Positions 25,605-38,684 of a stretch of DNA of 64,000 nucleotides are shown here, piece by piece. Position 1 is the stretch's first letter. Every line of letters begins with the position of its first letter. A program made the translations under genes and the position numbers. The stretch lies in the NCBI GenBank assembly GCA_946699065.1, contig CAMPDV010000140.1, forward strand, positions 248,001 to 312,000, in the 5' to 3' direction. Below the pieces are notes generated by a model. It was given only the letters and a program-made list of their open reading frames with translations, was not told the DNA's origin and ran no database searches. The stretch comes from Loxodes magnus (Eukaryota; Ciliophora; Karyorelictea; Loxodida; Loxodidae).

Positions 25605-25800
25605 AAAATTGTTGGTTCTGATCGGAAGCAAAACACATTGCACAGCCATATCTGCTAATATACGGTCTTTTAGTACTAACGATTTCCTATGATATTTGTA
25701 CAGATAGGCAGTCGATAAATGGATATCTGCGGTCAGAGTGCTCAATCGTTGAGGGATGCCTGTTGTAAAGCCCATACGGTGGAATGCATATATTTTAATT
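25605..25800. ncRNA. structured island, candidate noncoding RNA with possible pseudoknot
   Basis: About 190 bp of balanced composition in AT-rich DNA. AACGATT (25,678-25,684) can pair with AATCGTT (25,744-25,750) and AGGCA (25,706-25,710) with TGCCT (25,757-25,761). These two helices cross, so both together would form a pseudoknot. ATATCTGC occurs twice (near 25,649 and 25,723). It does not match any snRNA, 5S, SRP or tRNA pattern I know, and it lacks the 3' tail of the SINE-like elements. Strand is undetermined. Confidence 0.35.
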
Positions 25801-27682
25801 TGACATTTAAATAAGATGCTGCATCTATGCTAATGAGCTTTACATTAAAATATACGAATCACAACACATAGCAAGCCAAATTAAAATAATAAATACAAAA
25901 AATACTTTAAGTTAATGATAATGTAATTTATAGAGTTTATCATTAGTAAAATATTTGTGCTATACTGATTTAATTCTTTAATAACTATAAAAATAACTTT
26001 AAATGCTTTAATTTAAACTTCTTTCTTTTCGCATCCTTATAAAAATTAGTTATTTACTAGAATTTGATAATAGTTAGACATGGAAGAAAATTTAAGCACT
26101 TTTATACTTATTGACATACTTAATCTTGCTTCTTGAAAATAGTATAAGTATCTCTAACTCTAGACTTCCTATCTACTTTATAATAAGGATTTACATTAAA
26201 TCTTCTTTAACTAGAAATTAATTATCTCATTTAATTCTAATTCAATCTGACTATAGCAAAAAGCAAAGCTATAAAGATATAAGTATTAAGCTTAAAAATT
26301 CTCAAATAAAATATATATAATTTGAAAAAATAATAGTGAAATTAAGATATCTAAAAGTGATACATTTTCTAAAAATTGAGTTTAACTTAAAATAAAAAAA
26401 AAAAAAATTTAATTCTAAAAAGTTAATTTAATCATATTTATATAATTTTTAAATTTCAAATCTCAAAAAATAAAATATTCTATTTTACTACTTTTATATA
26501 AAAAATCTTACAAAATTATAATAAAAATTGTAAAATTAAAATACTTAATTGTTTATATTAACTTAAATATATTAAAAAAATGAAAAATACTATAACAGAT
26601 AAAAAGAAAAATAATTAAATTTAAATTAAATTAAATTAAAAAATTATTAATTCATTTACCATTTAAAATTAAACAAATCTTAAATATTTTCTTTAAATTT
26701 ATCATATATGGTAAGTTGCTTTTTTATTTGCTAACTAAAATTAATAATAAAATTGTTAAATCAAAAAAAGGAGACTTTAAGATTTATAAAAATAAAATAT
26801 TAAATAAATTACAAAAATAATTGATAAATATTTTAAATAAAATTGAATAATTTTATAAAAATTGTTCTATGTAGTTTATAGTTAAATTGTAAAATAATTT
26901 AGATATTTTATTTTATTTTTTTAATTTTCTTCTAATTAAAATATAGTTAAATATTTTTTAATTTAAAATTAAATTTTTAAGTATTATGAAGTTGTCATTA
27001 TGAGTATAATAAATTGATTAACATTGATAAATTTTAAAAAATTAGATATTTGAATTATTTACATTAAACTAAAATTTTTAATAATTGCTAAAACAATTTT
27101 CATAATATTCTTATATTACAAGCATTTATTTATAATTAATAATAAAATTAATAATTTGATAATTATTATATTTATACATAAAAGAATTATTATAAGTTTA
27201 TGCTTAAATAGTTCTTTATAATTTATATTAATAATTATTGTTATCTTTATCTCCTATAATTTAATTTATTTTTATATTGCTTCAAATAGAAATTTATTAA
27301 TTAAAATCTATAAAAGATGGCTTTTATATATGAATTATATTATCTTCTTCTACTAAATATTCAAATTTCCTCCTTGAACTAACAATCTTATAAAAAGAGA
27401 AAATTTTACTTGTAGTAGTAGTATAATGTAGTAATGTATATTCTTTATAAGACTAAAAATTGTTTATTCTGATTAATTATTCACTAAATAGCAATAAGTA
27501 TTAATTTAGTTAGTTTCCTTTATATAAGAGCTGATATAATGGAATGCTAGTATGATTGCTATCTTTTGTTAGATACTTAAATATTCGCTACCTGAAAGCG
27601 TGAAATGTGATAGGTTGTTATTGTTAATTAGAAGAATGAAGTAAGTTATAAAGTTAATAATTATTAGATTTAATTAAAGGAT
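25801..27682. other. AT-rich intergenic region, nothing recognised
   Basis: Extremely AT-rich, with no supported gene or repeat. Confidence 0.55.
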
Positions 27683-30079
27683 TCATATTTTACCTTTATA
27701 GAGTTTCATTAAGAAGTCCCAGGAAAAAGTGCTTAAAGAATCTATGGAATCTTTTGAGTGCCTATAAAATATACTAGGCTCCGCTTTAGAATAATTTAAG
27801 GAAAAGTCAATTAATTTTAAATTTTTGCTCATTTCCTCCAGAGATTCAAATCCATCTTTTAATGCATGAACACTTTCTCCATGACTTCAAGTTGAATGTT
27901 TTCCACGGGGAATTACAGGATTAACAAAAGTTTTTCGTAAATTAAGATTAAAATGCCAAAAAGATCTAAGTATCCAATCACAACTTACAAATACAGTGTT
28001 TAGATCAGGTCAAACATAATTAGGAATTATAAAGTTTCAATGTCATTCTGGCTATTCTAAAGTAATCTGAAATAAGTTATTATATTAAGAGTAATTTTTA
28101 GGATAGCTTGTAATTGGTATAGCAGCTATTCTTTTTCCATAGTCTTTATTGTGAATAAATATTCGATTTACTCACTTGCTGTATTCATAAAAATCTTTTG
28201 ATAGGATAATATCATCTTCACATCAAAGCACTGACTTAGCTCCCAAATATTCAAAAGTCAAATTAAGTAGAAAATAGGCATTTTAAGCACACTAAAATTC
28301 TCCTTCCTTTTGCAAATCGATGAATTCTTAAGGGGTGTTAGTTCTAGGATGCATAACATGGATAATATTTAGAAAATTTCTACTTTTAAATTAATTAATT
28401 ACTTAAGTAACTTCTTACGAGTTACCATCTTAAGAAATAATAATAATAGCTTTCTTTATTCCACCTGCTTTCTCTATTTACATCAGAGTATCTCTTAAAA
28501 CATTACTTCTTTTGAAAGCAGGCATTAAAATAGGATACATTTCATTAATATTTATATTTAATCTTTTAATTATGTTCTAGTATTCAAGCCTTACTTATTC
28601 ATAAATCTCTGGATACCATTAATTCGATTTATAGTCAATGCAAGATAGACTGTGCTTAGTAACTTCGATAAATCTTTAGTTTACTATCTAACCCAAATGT
28701 TATTTACCTATTTTAAACACATTTCGCAAATAATACTTTTAATTTCTGTTTCCTGGCAAAAAATTTAAATGCTTTCCCTATAGAATATGCTCAGAGTAGA
28801 AGTCAACAATACTACTTTTCGTTCTGGAGTTTTAGTTTTGGTCTTAGCTTAGTAGCTTATATTACCTTTTAAGGTAGAAATTATAAAACATTAAAGGATT
28901 TAAATTCCCTACTATGTCGATACTTCCTTCTTCTATTGCTTCTTTCCTAATTACTTAAGATCCTATTCTAAAACGAAGTCCTGTTTGCATTAGCCGATAA
29001 TAGTTTTATTTAAATATTGAAAATATTTATGAGTTTATTATGATTTAAGCTTTAGGTATAAAATCAGCTTTTTTGCCATCGAAAATTGAAGTTCCATATG
29101 CTGTTAAAAGAATCTAAATGTAGTTTCAAACTCCTGACTTTATTGAAGTACTAGTTTCAAGGTATTAACAGCCTTCATCTGAACCTAGTTCTAGTAATAT
29201 ATTTCATTAATCTTTTTAGTTATTAATAAGATATAAGAAATAACCCCAGTGATAGCTAAGCTTGCTACAACCTTACATCTTATTTCCTAGAATAGCAAAA
29301 CGCCTTTCTTTCTTACTATTTTATTATCCTTCTTCACTCTGGTTTGCTTCACTAGTATTTTAGCTTTAATTTTATAACTCACTAAAATTGAATTTAACCC
29401 AAACAGAAATGAAAAATTCAGGAAAGTCTAAGGAACGATAAGGTCCATGAATTATAAACTACTAATTCTTTAGTAAATTGATTAAAATCTTAGAGTGACT
29501 GATCTCTTCTGTTTACTTTTTATTTTTTACTTAATTATAATTTTTAGATGCATAATCATTTTAAGCTACTCTGCTAGACTAAGCTTTGGCATTTATTTAG
29601 GTGTGTTTTTATAAATTTTAGGTTTTATTAATTAAGTTTTAGTTTATCCTTTAAGCTATTTTAAATTATTTAAACCGCTTAACAAATTTCTAAGTTAGCG
29701 AATATTAGAGACTTTGATCAGGATATTAAATCTACTGAGTAGAAATTTATGAGGCTTTTTATTTAGAATATTATTAAGAGGAAAACTTAACTCTCTTAAA
29801 GCTTTTCTAGGAAGTATTATTTTATAAACCAGTAAGATCTTTCTTATTAGCATCTGCTTCTTAATCTACCTCATTCCTTTATTTTTTTGTTAGTAAGATT
29901 TAAGAAATATTCTAAACTAATTAAATCTAGAAAGCACGTTTCTTAGACACTTTCTCATTAGTTCTATCATTTTCTATCTAAAAGAAGTTTTAATAGTCAG
30001 ATGCTCAAACAAAGAGGTAAAAAGCTAAGAAAATGAAAATAAATAGAATTAAGAGATATTTAAGCTTCTATCTTACCAT
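27683..30079 (-). CDS. GT1: LamG plus GNT-I-like glycosyltransferase, 798 aa
   Basis: A type II membrane protein, probably Golgi. ATG 30,079 begins MVRQKLKYLLILFIFIFLAF, a signal anchor, followed by a long Gln/Lys/Asn-rich stalk (about 30-230), a LamG/concanavalin-like domain (about 230-430, with FPEFFISVWVKF), and a C-terminal glycosyltransferase domain of N-acetylglucosaminyltransferase I (GT13/POMGnT) type. There WCEDDIILSKDFYEYSKW (W619 to about 636) carries the Glu-Asp-Asp metal/nucleotide-sugar motif, and a later D-W...R...PRG.H...W segment resembles the acceptor end of the family. Several Trp are TGA, and paralogue GT2 has TGG at some of the same positions. It ends at TGA 27,683. The stalk is much longer than in GT2. 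The EDD motif is complete, unlike GT2 and GT3 (EMD). The exact sugar and substrate are unknown. Confidence 0.7.
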
Positions 30080-31197
30080 TTTATATTTGATTAAGCTTAA
30101 AGCAATAAAGCTTAAATAATAAAATATTTAGCTATTTAATATTAGTAGCTTCCCTCTAAGTTAGTCATATCTAATAATTTTTCTATTGAGTTCAAATTTA
30201 ATGTTTGAACCTAGAGATTAGAATAAAGTTTACTATGTAAGAAGATAAATTTAATTTTATTAAAAAAAATAAAAATTAAAGGAGGCAAGGATGAAAAATA
30301 ATTCTAAGATATCGCATTAAACGAGAAGTTAAAAATGTTTGCTAATTTTATGAGATATTACATAAATAATTGCCATAATGCGTAATTAACCAATTTTTTA
30401 ACTAAAGCATTTTATCTAAATTAAAATAAAACTGAAGTTATATTCATAGAGAGAAAGAAAATTAAAATAAAACGAAAAATAATTTAAATTTAATAACTAA
30501 AATTAATAAATTTCTATTTTATTATTTAGTTTAAACAACACTAATGCAAATATATTTCCCCTGATTATATATAAATAATATATATTAAAATAAATAATTC
30601 CCTATGGTTAATTTATTATTTAATTTAAATGTTTTTATATTAAAGTTACTATGTTAAGATCATAGAAATTTTAGATAAATGATTGTAAATTTGAAATAAG
30701 ATTAACTATAAATAGTTAAGATATTTTAATTTATATCCTAAAATATATTTACTGCTTATTAAATTCTTCTAAATAAATTGATTTTATTATAATATCTGAT
30801 ATTATTAAATATATTAATTTTATATTTATATTTAAATCTTAAAATAAAGAAAAGGATTTATAAAAATTATTATTATTATTATTGAAATAGATTTCAGATA
30901 GTTTAATCATATCCATAGAGATATAAACCTAGCCATTTTATATTTATAATATCATTTTTATTATTATTTCACTAAACTCTTATTATTTAATTAACTATTT
31001 TATTTTAACTCACTTGGATATCTTTCTAATATTTTCTGGGAAAAATGGAAAAATAATAACTTATGATTAACTCTACATAAACTAGCAGTACATTCTCAAA
31101 AATAAATTTATACAGACCTACAAATAAAAAATTTTAACAGGAATCAACTAAAAAAGAATTGAAATTGTAAGACAAAATAAAAATAAATAATTGAAAC
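30080..31197. other. AT-rich intergenic region
   Basis: Upstream of GT1 and of a zinc-knuckle element. Nothing recognised. Confidence 0.5.
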
Positions 31198-32157
31198 TTA
31201 AAAAAGAACAATAATAATAAAAAATGGAAGGATTCAAAAAAGGTTTCTACACCACCTCCAAAAAGTTGGAGAGGAAACCTGAATCCAATCTTGGATAGTC
31301 TTCTTACCCTTAACCCTACTTTTTCTTAATTCTAACAACCTGAAGAGGAACAGAAACAAGCTCAGAAGACAACACATGAGATAACCCATCTCAGAAGAGA
31401 AGTCCAGAAAGTAGATGAAGTCTGCTCTGCACCAGGAGGTCTCAAAGTTCAATCCCTCTGGCCAGATGAGCATGGAACAGCTCATCAAAGTGGTACTAAA
31501 CCTCCAGGAAGAAGTTAGGAAACTGAGAAAGGACAATGAGAAACCGATGGAAAGACTCAACCTAGAGGAAGGAATAGAATCCAGACTAATGTCCTAAGAA
31601 AGAGAACTAAGCGCTTTCTGAAACATATCTTAAGACCAGAGTAGCTAATCCTAAAATTAGCTTCAGAAACAATCTGATATGAGTATTAGACTGGAAATAC
31701 TAGAAAAGAAATTAGATGAACAAAGGGGAGATTCAATGATGATCGAAGAGACCAATAGGAAGACTAAGGTTAAACTCCAAAAAGTAGTGAAGAAATGTTA
31801 CTACTGCAATTCAACAGAACACTTATGAAGACGCTGCAAGGAATTCCAAAATTTCAAGACGTAGTACTGGAATAAATAAAGAAGAATACAAGTTCAGCAG
31901 AGGAAGAAAAAACAAATATAGTAGAGACAAATAAGAGAAAGATTATACTTAAATGAATAAGGATACATTTACAAGAGAAAATTTAATTAGAAATAAGGCT
32001 AGATCCGGAAATGACAAGAGTAATGGGAGGAGAGAGGAGTAGAGACATCTAAAACTTTATTTTTAACACTGGAGCAATCTGGTGTCCAGCGTGAAGAGGT
32101 GAAAATCCTCGAAAATTGTTAAACTTAATTTATCCTATTATTATTAAAAAAGAACAA
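31198..32157 (+). mobile_element. zinc-knuckle element ZK1 with 14-bp target duplications
   Basis: A compact element (31,212-32,143, about 930 bp) flanked by identical 14-bp direct repeats at 31,198-31,211 and 32,144-32,157 (TTAAAAAAGAACAA). It carries one reading frame from ATG 31,224 (MEGFKKGFYTTSKKL), interrupted by a frameshift before 31,415. The frame continues as MKSALHQEVSKFNPSGQ, a coiled coil, a CCHC zinc knuckle (CYYCNSTEHLWRRC, Trp = TGA 31,826) and a basic tail. Domain order resembles Gag or the ORF1 protein of non-LTR retrotransposons, which bind the element RNA. No reverse transcriptase or endonuclease fits in the element. The 5' leader is only about 12 nt. GC content is well above the flanks. 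This copy looks inactive because of the frameshift. Confidence 0.8.
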
Positions 32158-34375
32158 GAAGTAATGCGAAGAAATGGAAGAAGAAAGGAACGATACTTGA
32201 ACTTTATGGATATAATTAAAATGAAGTAACTGATTCACATTAGTAACTTCATTTCATTATGATTTTACTGAAGTTATTTCTTCTTAATAAACAGATTTTA
32301 CTTTAATTTTTAGAGAAAATGAAAATATCAAGATTTACAAGTATACTCATTAATTAAAATATTAAAGTTAAAGGAATTTTGAAAGACAATGAAAAAACTT
32401 GCCAAGAAACTTAAAAAGAAATAAATGTTAAAAATAATGTTGATTTTTCCCTTGTAACTATACTTTAGTTTCTTTATCACATTGATTAAATAATTTAATC
32501 TAAAATAGCTTAAATAATTTAATGGATGTTGTTCATTGATATCTAAATAAAAGTTGTAAAATTCTATATATGAGAACTAAATTAATTATTTTAGTGCTTA
32601 ATTTTATAATTATTATTATATATAGTAGGACCACCCAACTACCTGAAATACAATAAAAATAGAAAAGTAGAAACATCCATTTAAAAATTTATGAAATTCC
32701 TTCTTTCATACCTTTTAACTATTTTGCTAAGCAAATCCAATTAACAATTTTTTTTGAAACTATTAGCAAAATTAAATTTTTTAATATTCTTAAAAATGTT
32801 TTATTTATAAAGAAAGGAGAAAGATATATGACGATATATAAAATATATGATTTATATATATTTAGTAATTAGTAGAATAGCTTTATAAATACTTTATACT
32901 TAAATTTATTTTATTTTGTTTATACCTTATTAAAGTTAAATTCTCTCCTTATTGATTTTAGAAGATATACAAAACCACTACTAATAGCATTTATTATAAT
33001 CCACATCTTTGAGTCTAAGCTTTTATTAATCTTAAGTTTAATACATCAATACTCAACAATATATAAGGTATTGATATCAAATATCTTAATATTAACTTAA
33101 TTTTAATATAGTATATTTATCACTCAAATTTACTAGACTAGTAATAGCATTTAAATTTGTTTCCTATGAAGCTTTTTAGCTAAATTTAAATTAAAAAATA
33201 AGATCTTAGAAATTTTATACTTGCAATTATCTGAAGATACGATGCTTATATTATAACTAGCTTGATTTTATATGAAAGACTACTCATACGATTTTGTGCT
33301 TTTTATTGAAAATTATATGATTTCTTTAAATTAAGAAAAATATTCTGATAAAAGACTGCTGTTTAACTATTTATAACTCACTTTTTTTTTCTTGCATGCC
33401 TCTATATGCAATATTAAAGTTAACCTTACAGCTCATCTTTTGTCTTAATAGGTATAAGTAAAATTGATAGGATATAATTTTCGGGATCAGTAATCTAAGT
33501 ATTAAAATTTTTATAAAGTATTTGGATTTGTATGAGTGGTATTCTATTAAGTATGATCTACTTGAGGGTTGAATTTACTTGTTTAGCTTATATGAAAAAA
33601 TGTTTTTAATTAACTATAATTAGCAGAGTATCATTCTCATTCTCTAATTTTATGTATTTAAAGAGTTATTTTATCACTCTTGTTGAAATTACTATGAATA
33701 AAGCTTTTCTTTTCTATAAAAAGGACTTAATATCTAAATATATGCTGCAACTACATTCCTTAGAAATTTGTTTATTGGTTTAGTGTACCTTTATATAGAT
33801 TTATTACCAACTTATATATCACAAATTTTTATAAAAGCCTTAGTAAAGCTAATATACTCAAATCTTCCTTTTTATCTTAATTTAGGTAAATTACTATTTC
33901 GATTTAATATATTAAAGACTGAGCTTCACTAATAAAATGTAAGTCTTGATTACTTGATATAGAAGGTTATTTATAGCTAAGTAAGTGCTTTATATTGATC
34001 CATATTCATTTATTTCTGCTTAAGTTTGATTAATCTTTGACTTCTATTTATTTTAATTAGCTTATTCCCTTAAACAGTTCTTCGAAAATAGCTCGGTGAT
34101 ACTTTATCCTATAGACTTCTTTAAACTAATTGTTGCTTGTTAAACGACCAACTAAATTTATAGTTTAAGGCTATGTAAACTTAATGCTTTAAGAGCCAAA
34201 GGTAACTCTAATTTACCTTGGTATAAAGAAATGCTATACTTATACTATGAACTGATAACATAGACTCTTTAATAGTATTTATATGGTATTAATTAGAGTT
34301 TATTGCTAGTATAATATGAAAGCTTTTTAAGTATAAGTTTAAATATTAGTCCTTAATAAAGTTTAAATTATCCCT
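32158..34375. other. AT-rich intergenic region, nothing recognised
   Basis: Downstream of GT2 and of ZK1; no homology or structured element seen. Confidence 0.5.
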
Positions 34376-36379
34376 TCAAATACTTCTGTTAAGTTTTTCT
34401 ATAAGAAAGTCATATGAAAATGGTCCATTAGTTTGATTAAGATCTTGTTTAGCTATACAATAAAAAGAAGGATCTTAGTCCTTGTAGTCTACTTTAAAAT
34501 CGATCAACTGTAGTCTTGATATTAAGATCTCAGTTTCTTCAATTTTACGTTTTATAGGATGAACATTATCTTTGTCAGCTCAGCTTATATGCTTACCTCG
34601 AGGTAGGTAGGGAGATAAATGAGTTTTCCTTAAGTTTGCAAATAAATACCAAAAATTACGTATAACTCAGTCACATCTAATAAATTGCATTTTCAAATCA
34701 GGCCACAAATAATTAGGAGTAATAAAATCTCAATGCCAATTAGGTCTTTCGTAAGTAAATTAAAATAAAGTTTTATAATCGCTAAAATTTCTAGCTTCTT
34801 AGGTTAAAGTTACGAATCCGATTCGCTTTCCTCATTTATCGTTATGAATTATCTTTCGATTTACTCATTTGCTGTATTCGTAGAAATCTTTCGACATCAC
34901 TATATCCATTTCACATCATAAAGCTGATTTTGCCTTGAGATATTCAAAAGTTAAGTTAAATAAAAAAAAGGCATTTGAAGCGCATAACGTTTCTTTAAGT
35001 TTTCTACCTTTGAAAAAAGAATTAGGAATGGAAGCTCTTGGATGTTGAATGTGAATGATATTAAGAATGCCTCTATTTTTGAAGTCGTTGATTACTTTTT
35101 CAACTTAAGTAGTTCGGCAGTCTTGAGATATTAAAATTATTGTTTAATTTATGCTATCAGCTGCTTCTAGACTCTGAAGGACTTCTTATAAAATATAATG
35201 TCTTTTATAAACAGGCATAAGAATAGGATATAGCTCTTCAGCATTAAGTTATCGTTGGGTTATAATGTCATCATATTATTTTTTGATTTACTCATATAAC
35301 TCAGGATAATATTCCTAGAATTGGTAATTATTACAAGCTAATTCACTTCTAATTCAAGGAGTAAAACTTGTTTCTACTATTTATCCATAATGATATTATC
35401 CTATCTGAAATGCATTTTCTATTTAAAAATATTTTAAATCCTTTTTTTACGTAACAAAACCGTAGAACATTCCATATAAATCCTTCTTCTAAAAATAATC
35501 TCTTAAACTACTTTTGAAAGCTGAATCTTCTTCTATTTTTTAGCTTAAAATTGAATATTCATTAGTTATATAAAAATTTGAAACTATAAAAGAGTTCAAA
35601 TTTCCAACTATTTCATTTGATCCTCGTTCTACTGAAAATTTTTGAACAACTTGAGCTCCTAGTTTAAAATGAATTCCTGTCTACATTAGTCTATAATAAC
35701 TGCTTTCGTACACTGATACCACTTTCTCGTTTACTCTCAGTTAAGCTTTCGGTTTATTAAAGTTTTCTTATTTATCAAAGAAAGAAGTTCCAAGTGCAGT
35801 TAGAAGAAGTTGTATGTTATATCACTTTTATTATTCTATTTAGGTATCAATTCAAATTTCTTAGCAGCCTTTATCTGAGCCAGTTTCGAGTAGAATTTAT
35901 CATGATTGATCGTTTTTATTAACAAGATATAAAAAATACCCTCAGTAGTAACTAAGAGAACCACAGCCTTCTAATTTATTTCCTAGAATAGCGTATCTTC
36001 TTTCTGTAAAATGTTGCGTAAGGTTTGAAAACAAGATATTATTAAAATCGAACTTGATTCAAAGTGAAATATGGAGTTCTGGGAAATCAAAGAAGTTCAA
36101 CGGGCCATAGACGATAAATTATTGCTTGGGTTTTATATTAATTTAGAACTAATTACTTGAGGGCTATTTATAATTTCAGCTTATTTCGGATTATATTTGA
36201 TTAAGAACTTTTTCCTTTCGATCACTCAAAACTTTCTAGTTATCATATGCTTTCTAATAGTTAAGAATCTTTATGTCAGATAATTTTTTAGTGTTTTATT
36301 AGTAAATAACGTAGGAGAAAATTGAGATAGATATAATGCTTGCTAGTGACAGATTAATAATGAGCCTTAAAATTTTCAT
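34376..36379 (-). CDS. GT2: LamG plus GNT-I-like glycosyltransferase, 667 aa
   Basis: Same architecture as GT1 with a shorter stalk: signal anchor (MKILRLIINLSLASIISI), a short coiled stalk, a LamG-like domain (about 95-290; FPELHISLWIKF and YYWGYFLYLVNK, both Trp = TGA) and a GNT-I-like catalytic domain beginning near residue 400 (ELYPILMPVYKRHYILQEVL). The metal/nucleotide-sugar site is WCEMDIVMSKDFY at residues 488-500, so the second acidic residue of GT1 is Met here, which may impair catalysis. Further TGA codons stand for Trp in KWVNRK, DKWGKR, HWDF, CDW and SWADK. Start ATG 36,379, stop TGA 34,376. About 1.4 kb is an inverted near-copy of GT3, in alternating identical and divergent blocks. 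Confidence 0.7.
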
Positions 36380-37284
36380 TTAATTAATTTGACAATTGAA
36401 AATAAGTTATGATAACCAAGTCATTTCAAAATATTAAAATCCTTTTCATACATTTCTAAAATAAGGATAACAAAGCAACTACGTCAAAATCTTGATCAAG
36501 TAATATGAAAGCTAATTTCCACATGATAGAATTAACTACCCAAAAGTATATTTATTTTGAATAGGTTTGGAGTATAAGATGTAATTTGAAGAAATTACTA
36601 AAAATTTTAAACAATTAGCAGTTTAGAAATATTGGTAGTTCAATTACTAGCTCTTAACTAATAAATTCTGCTTTTAAAACTGGTTTTAATTATATAGTTT
36701 CTAATTATCGATCCACTTTAATATGTGCTTAATGTATTTTTGCATTGAAACTTATCTTGGAGATAAAAATTCCTTGTATGCTTTATTTTTATTAAGAAGG
36801 ATATTTGGATTAAAGGTGATTTCTAGTAAGCAGAACAGATTAATAAAATAAATAGCTGTTTAGGATAATCTCTTATACTCTATTTTTCCAGGAGCAATAA
36901 GCAACTATTTTGCTTACATTCTTAGAAGCTTTAAAATAGAAAGCTTGATTTAGTTTTTAGGAAGAGCTGTTTTACAAGATATCTCTAATGTTTACACTAA
37001 TTACTCCTTCAGTTATATATTTATAAGATTATTAAATATAAGCTTGTCAATTTGACTATTGCACTCCATAACACTCAAAAGCATCAAACTATTTTCATTT
37101 TACATTTTCCAAAACTTTCTTACATTTCTTACTTTTATCTTATCTGAATTCGATATGGTTATTTTTCTGTATCTAACAGAGATTATAAACATTTTCAATA
37201 AGTTGTAAAGTTTAGCTTTAAATTAATAGTAGCTTGCAAAGAATCAATGATATAAAATAGTACTAAGAGATAAAAACTTAAATT
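36380..37284 (-). pseudogene. possible continuation of the neighbouring membrane-protein gene in another frame
   Basis: Immediately beyond the TGA of the 37,285-38,670 frame, minus-strand codons in the +1 frame look protein-coding (TISCEDKKSFLNHKILDTRE from about 37,440, then KIEYKRLSQTAIYFINLF near 36,880). The switch lies near a T7 run at about 37,507. This may be a frameshifted C-terminal half, a separate overlapping gene, or chance. No family is recognised. Confidence 0.25.
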
Positions 37285-38670
37285 TCATAGTGTTTGCTTA
37301 TAAAATCCAAGACTTGGAGAATTTATTTAAATAAAGCCAAAAGCCATCAGATAAAATTGGCATGATCCTCAATCACTTTAACATAATAAATAGAACCATA
37401 ACGAGAGTTTTTTCCCTGGTATCTAAGATTTTGTGATTAAGAAAGCTTTTTTTATCTTCACAAGAAATAGTTGGAACTTAGCATAATCATATGATTAGCT
37501 CTTCAATAAAAAAATCAAAATATTAAATAAAATTTCCTTATTTAAAAGATCTAAATTAGCAATGTAAGTAAAATAGTCAGGACTCCAAATTTTAATTTCT
37601 GTATATATTTGATCAGATAAACTTTAGAAAGACTAATAGCTGATTTTAGACTATTGCTTAAAACTTTTAAAACATAAGTGAAATAAATTAAAATTTAAGT
37701 AATTTGAAGATTTAAATGTAAAGGGTTATTTCAAACCTGACCTGATTATACAATATGCACTACCTGATAGTTTTCTCATTAAATTTGAGAAATCAGAAAG
37801 TATATCTTTGCAGTTTAAGCAAAAGGGATCACATTAAAATAGTTTTAAAGCACTTTAAAATGAAAATATACCAAATAAGCTAGGAATAATTTAAAGTATA
37901 AGGTAAGGAAATTTTAATCAAACAAAAGTTAAGGGACAAATAAAAAATAGATAGAAGTTTGATAAATCTTAAATAAGTAACTGTAAAAGATAATTCGTAA
38001 ATGCTTATTTCATTTAAATAGAAACTTTCTATTCTTCAGAAAAAAGTCTGAGTAGAAAAAAGCTGAAGACTAATGCAAATGAAAAACATTTAAGGTTTAA
38101 GAATGCTATAATAGAAATAATCTTTCTTCTAAAAATTAAAAAATTAGCCATTAATCAAAACGCATTTCTTTGATATTATAATACACTTAATTTTCTTAAT
38201 CAAGACATAATTTTCTAAATAAAGAATTCTGATTCTTAAGAATTTTAAATTGAGTAGAAATGAAATTGTAAAAGCGAATATAAAAAGAATAAATAAGGTT
38301 AATGAGGATAATGCTCATGATTAAATTTGAAATTAAGATATTCATTAGGCTAGTTCTATATAATCAAGAATTTTAAATTTTCTTGACTTTTTGACCAAAA
38401 TTATATGCATAGAAATAAATAGATAAAACTTGAAACTTAGAATCAATAAAGATAATAGCAATTCAATCAAATGATATTGAGGTAAAGGATTGTTTAAAAA
38501 TATGCTTTAGATATTAACTAATTTCCTAATAAATCTTTAATAAAAGCTCATTGTCCTAATTTATAACTATTTCCTTTAATTATTTATCTAATAGCTATAA
38601 AATAAAAGCTTAATGGTGTTAATAGACTAATAAATAACTTTTGCTTTATATTTAATTTAATTTTTATCAT
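37285..38670 (-). CDS. candidate multi-pass membrane protein, possibly frameshifted
   Basis: From ATG 38,670 (MIKIKLNIKQKLFISLLTPL) a frame with several strongly hydrophobic segments runs to TGA 37,285, with TGA read as Trp at several internal sites. After the membrane part comes a cysteine-containing segment, CDPFCLNCKDILSDF, and a hydrophilic region. The layout (several helices, then a soluble part) recalls sensor kinases such as HK1, but none of the kinase boxes is present. G-starting codons are frequent around 37,550-37,820. The reading frame probably switches near 37,507, so the last 70 residues here may not be real. The start is 14 bp from the divergent start of GT3. Confidence 0.4.
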
Positions 38671-38684
38671 TAATAAATATCTTT
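38671..38684. promoter_or_regulatory. 14-bp divergent gap between two start codons
   Basis: The ATG of GT3 (+) and the ATG of the candidate membrane protein (-) are separated by only 14 bases, TTAATAAATATCTT. If both starts are right, each gene's leader and promoter must lie inside the other gene. Confidence 0.35.

Noticed and set aside
31234-31560. Antisense frame across zinc-knuckle element ZK1
   Set aside because: Shadow of the Gag-like ORF on the other strand; no homology.
36380-38670. Assignment of the minus-strand membrane protein as a fourth histidine kinase
   Set aside because: The layout is similar at the N-terminus, but no H-box, N-box, G-boxes or receiver motifs could be found in any frame.
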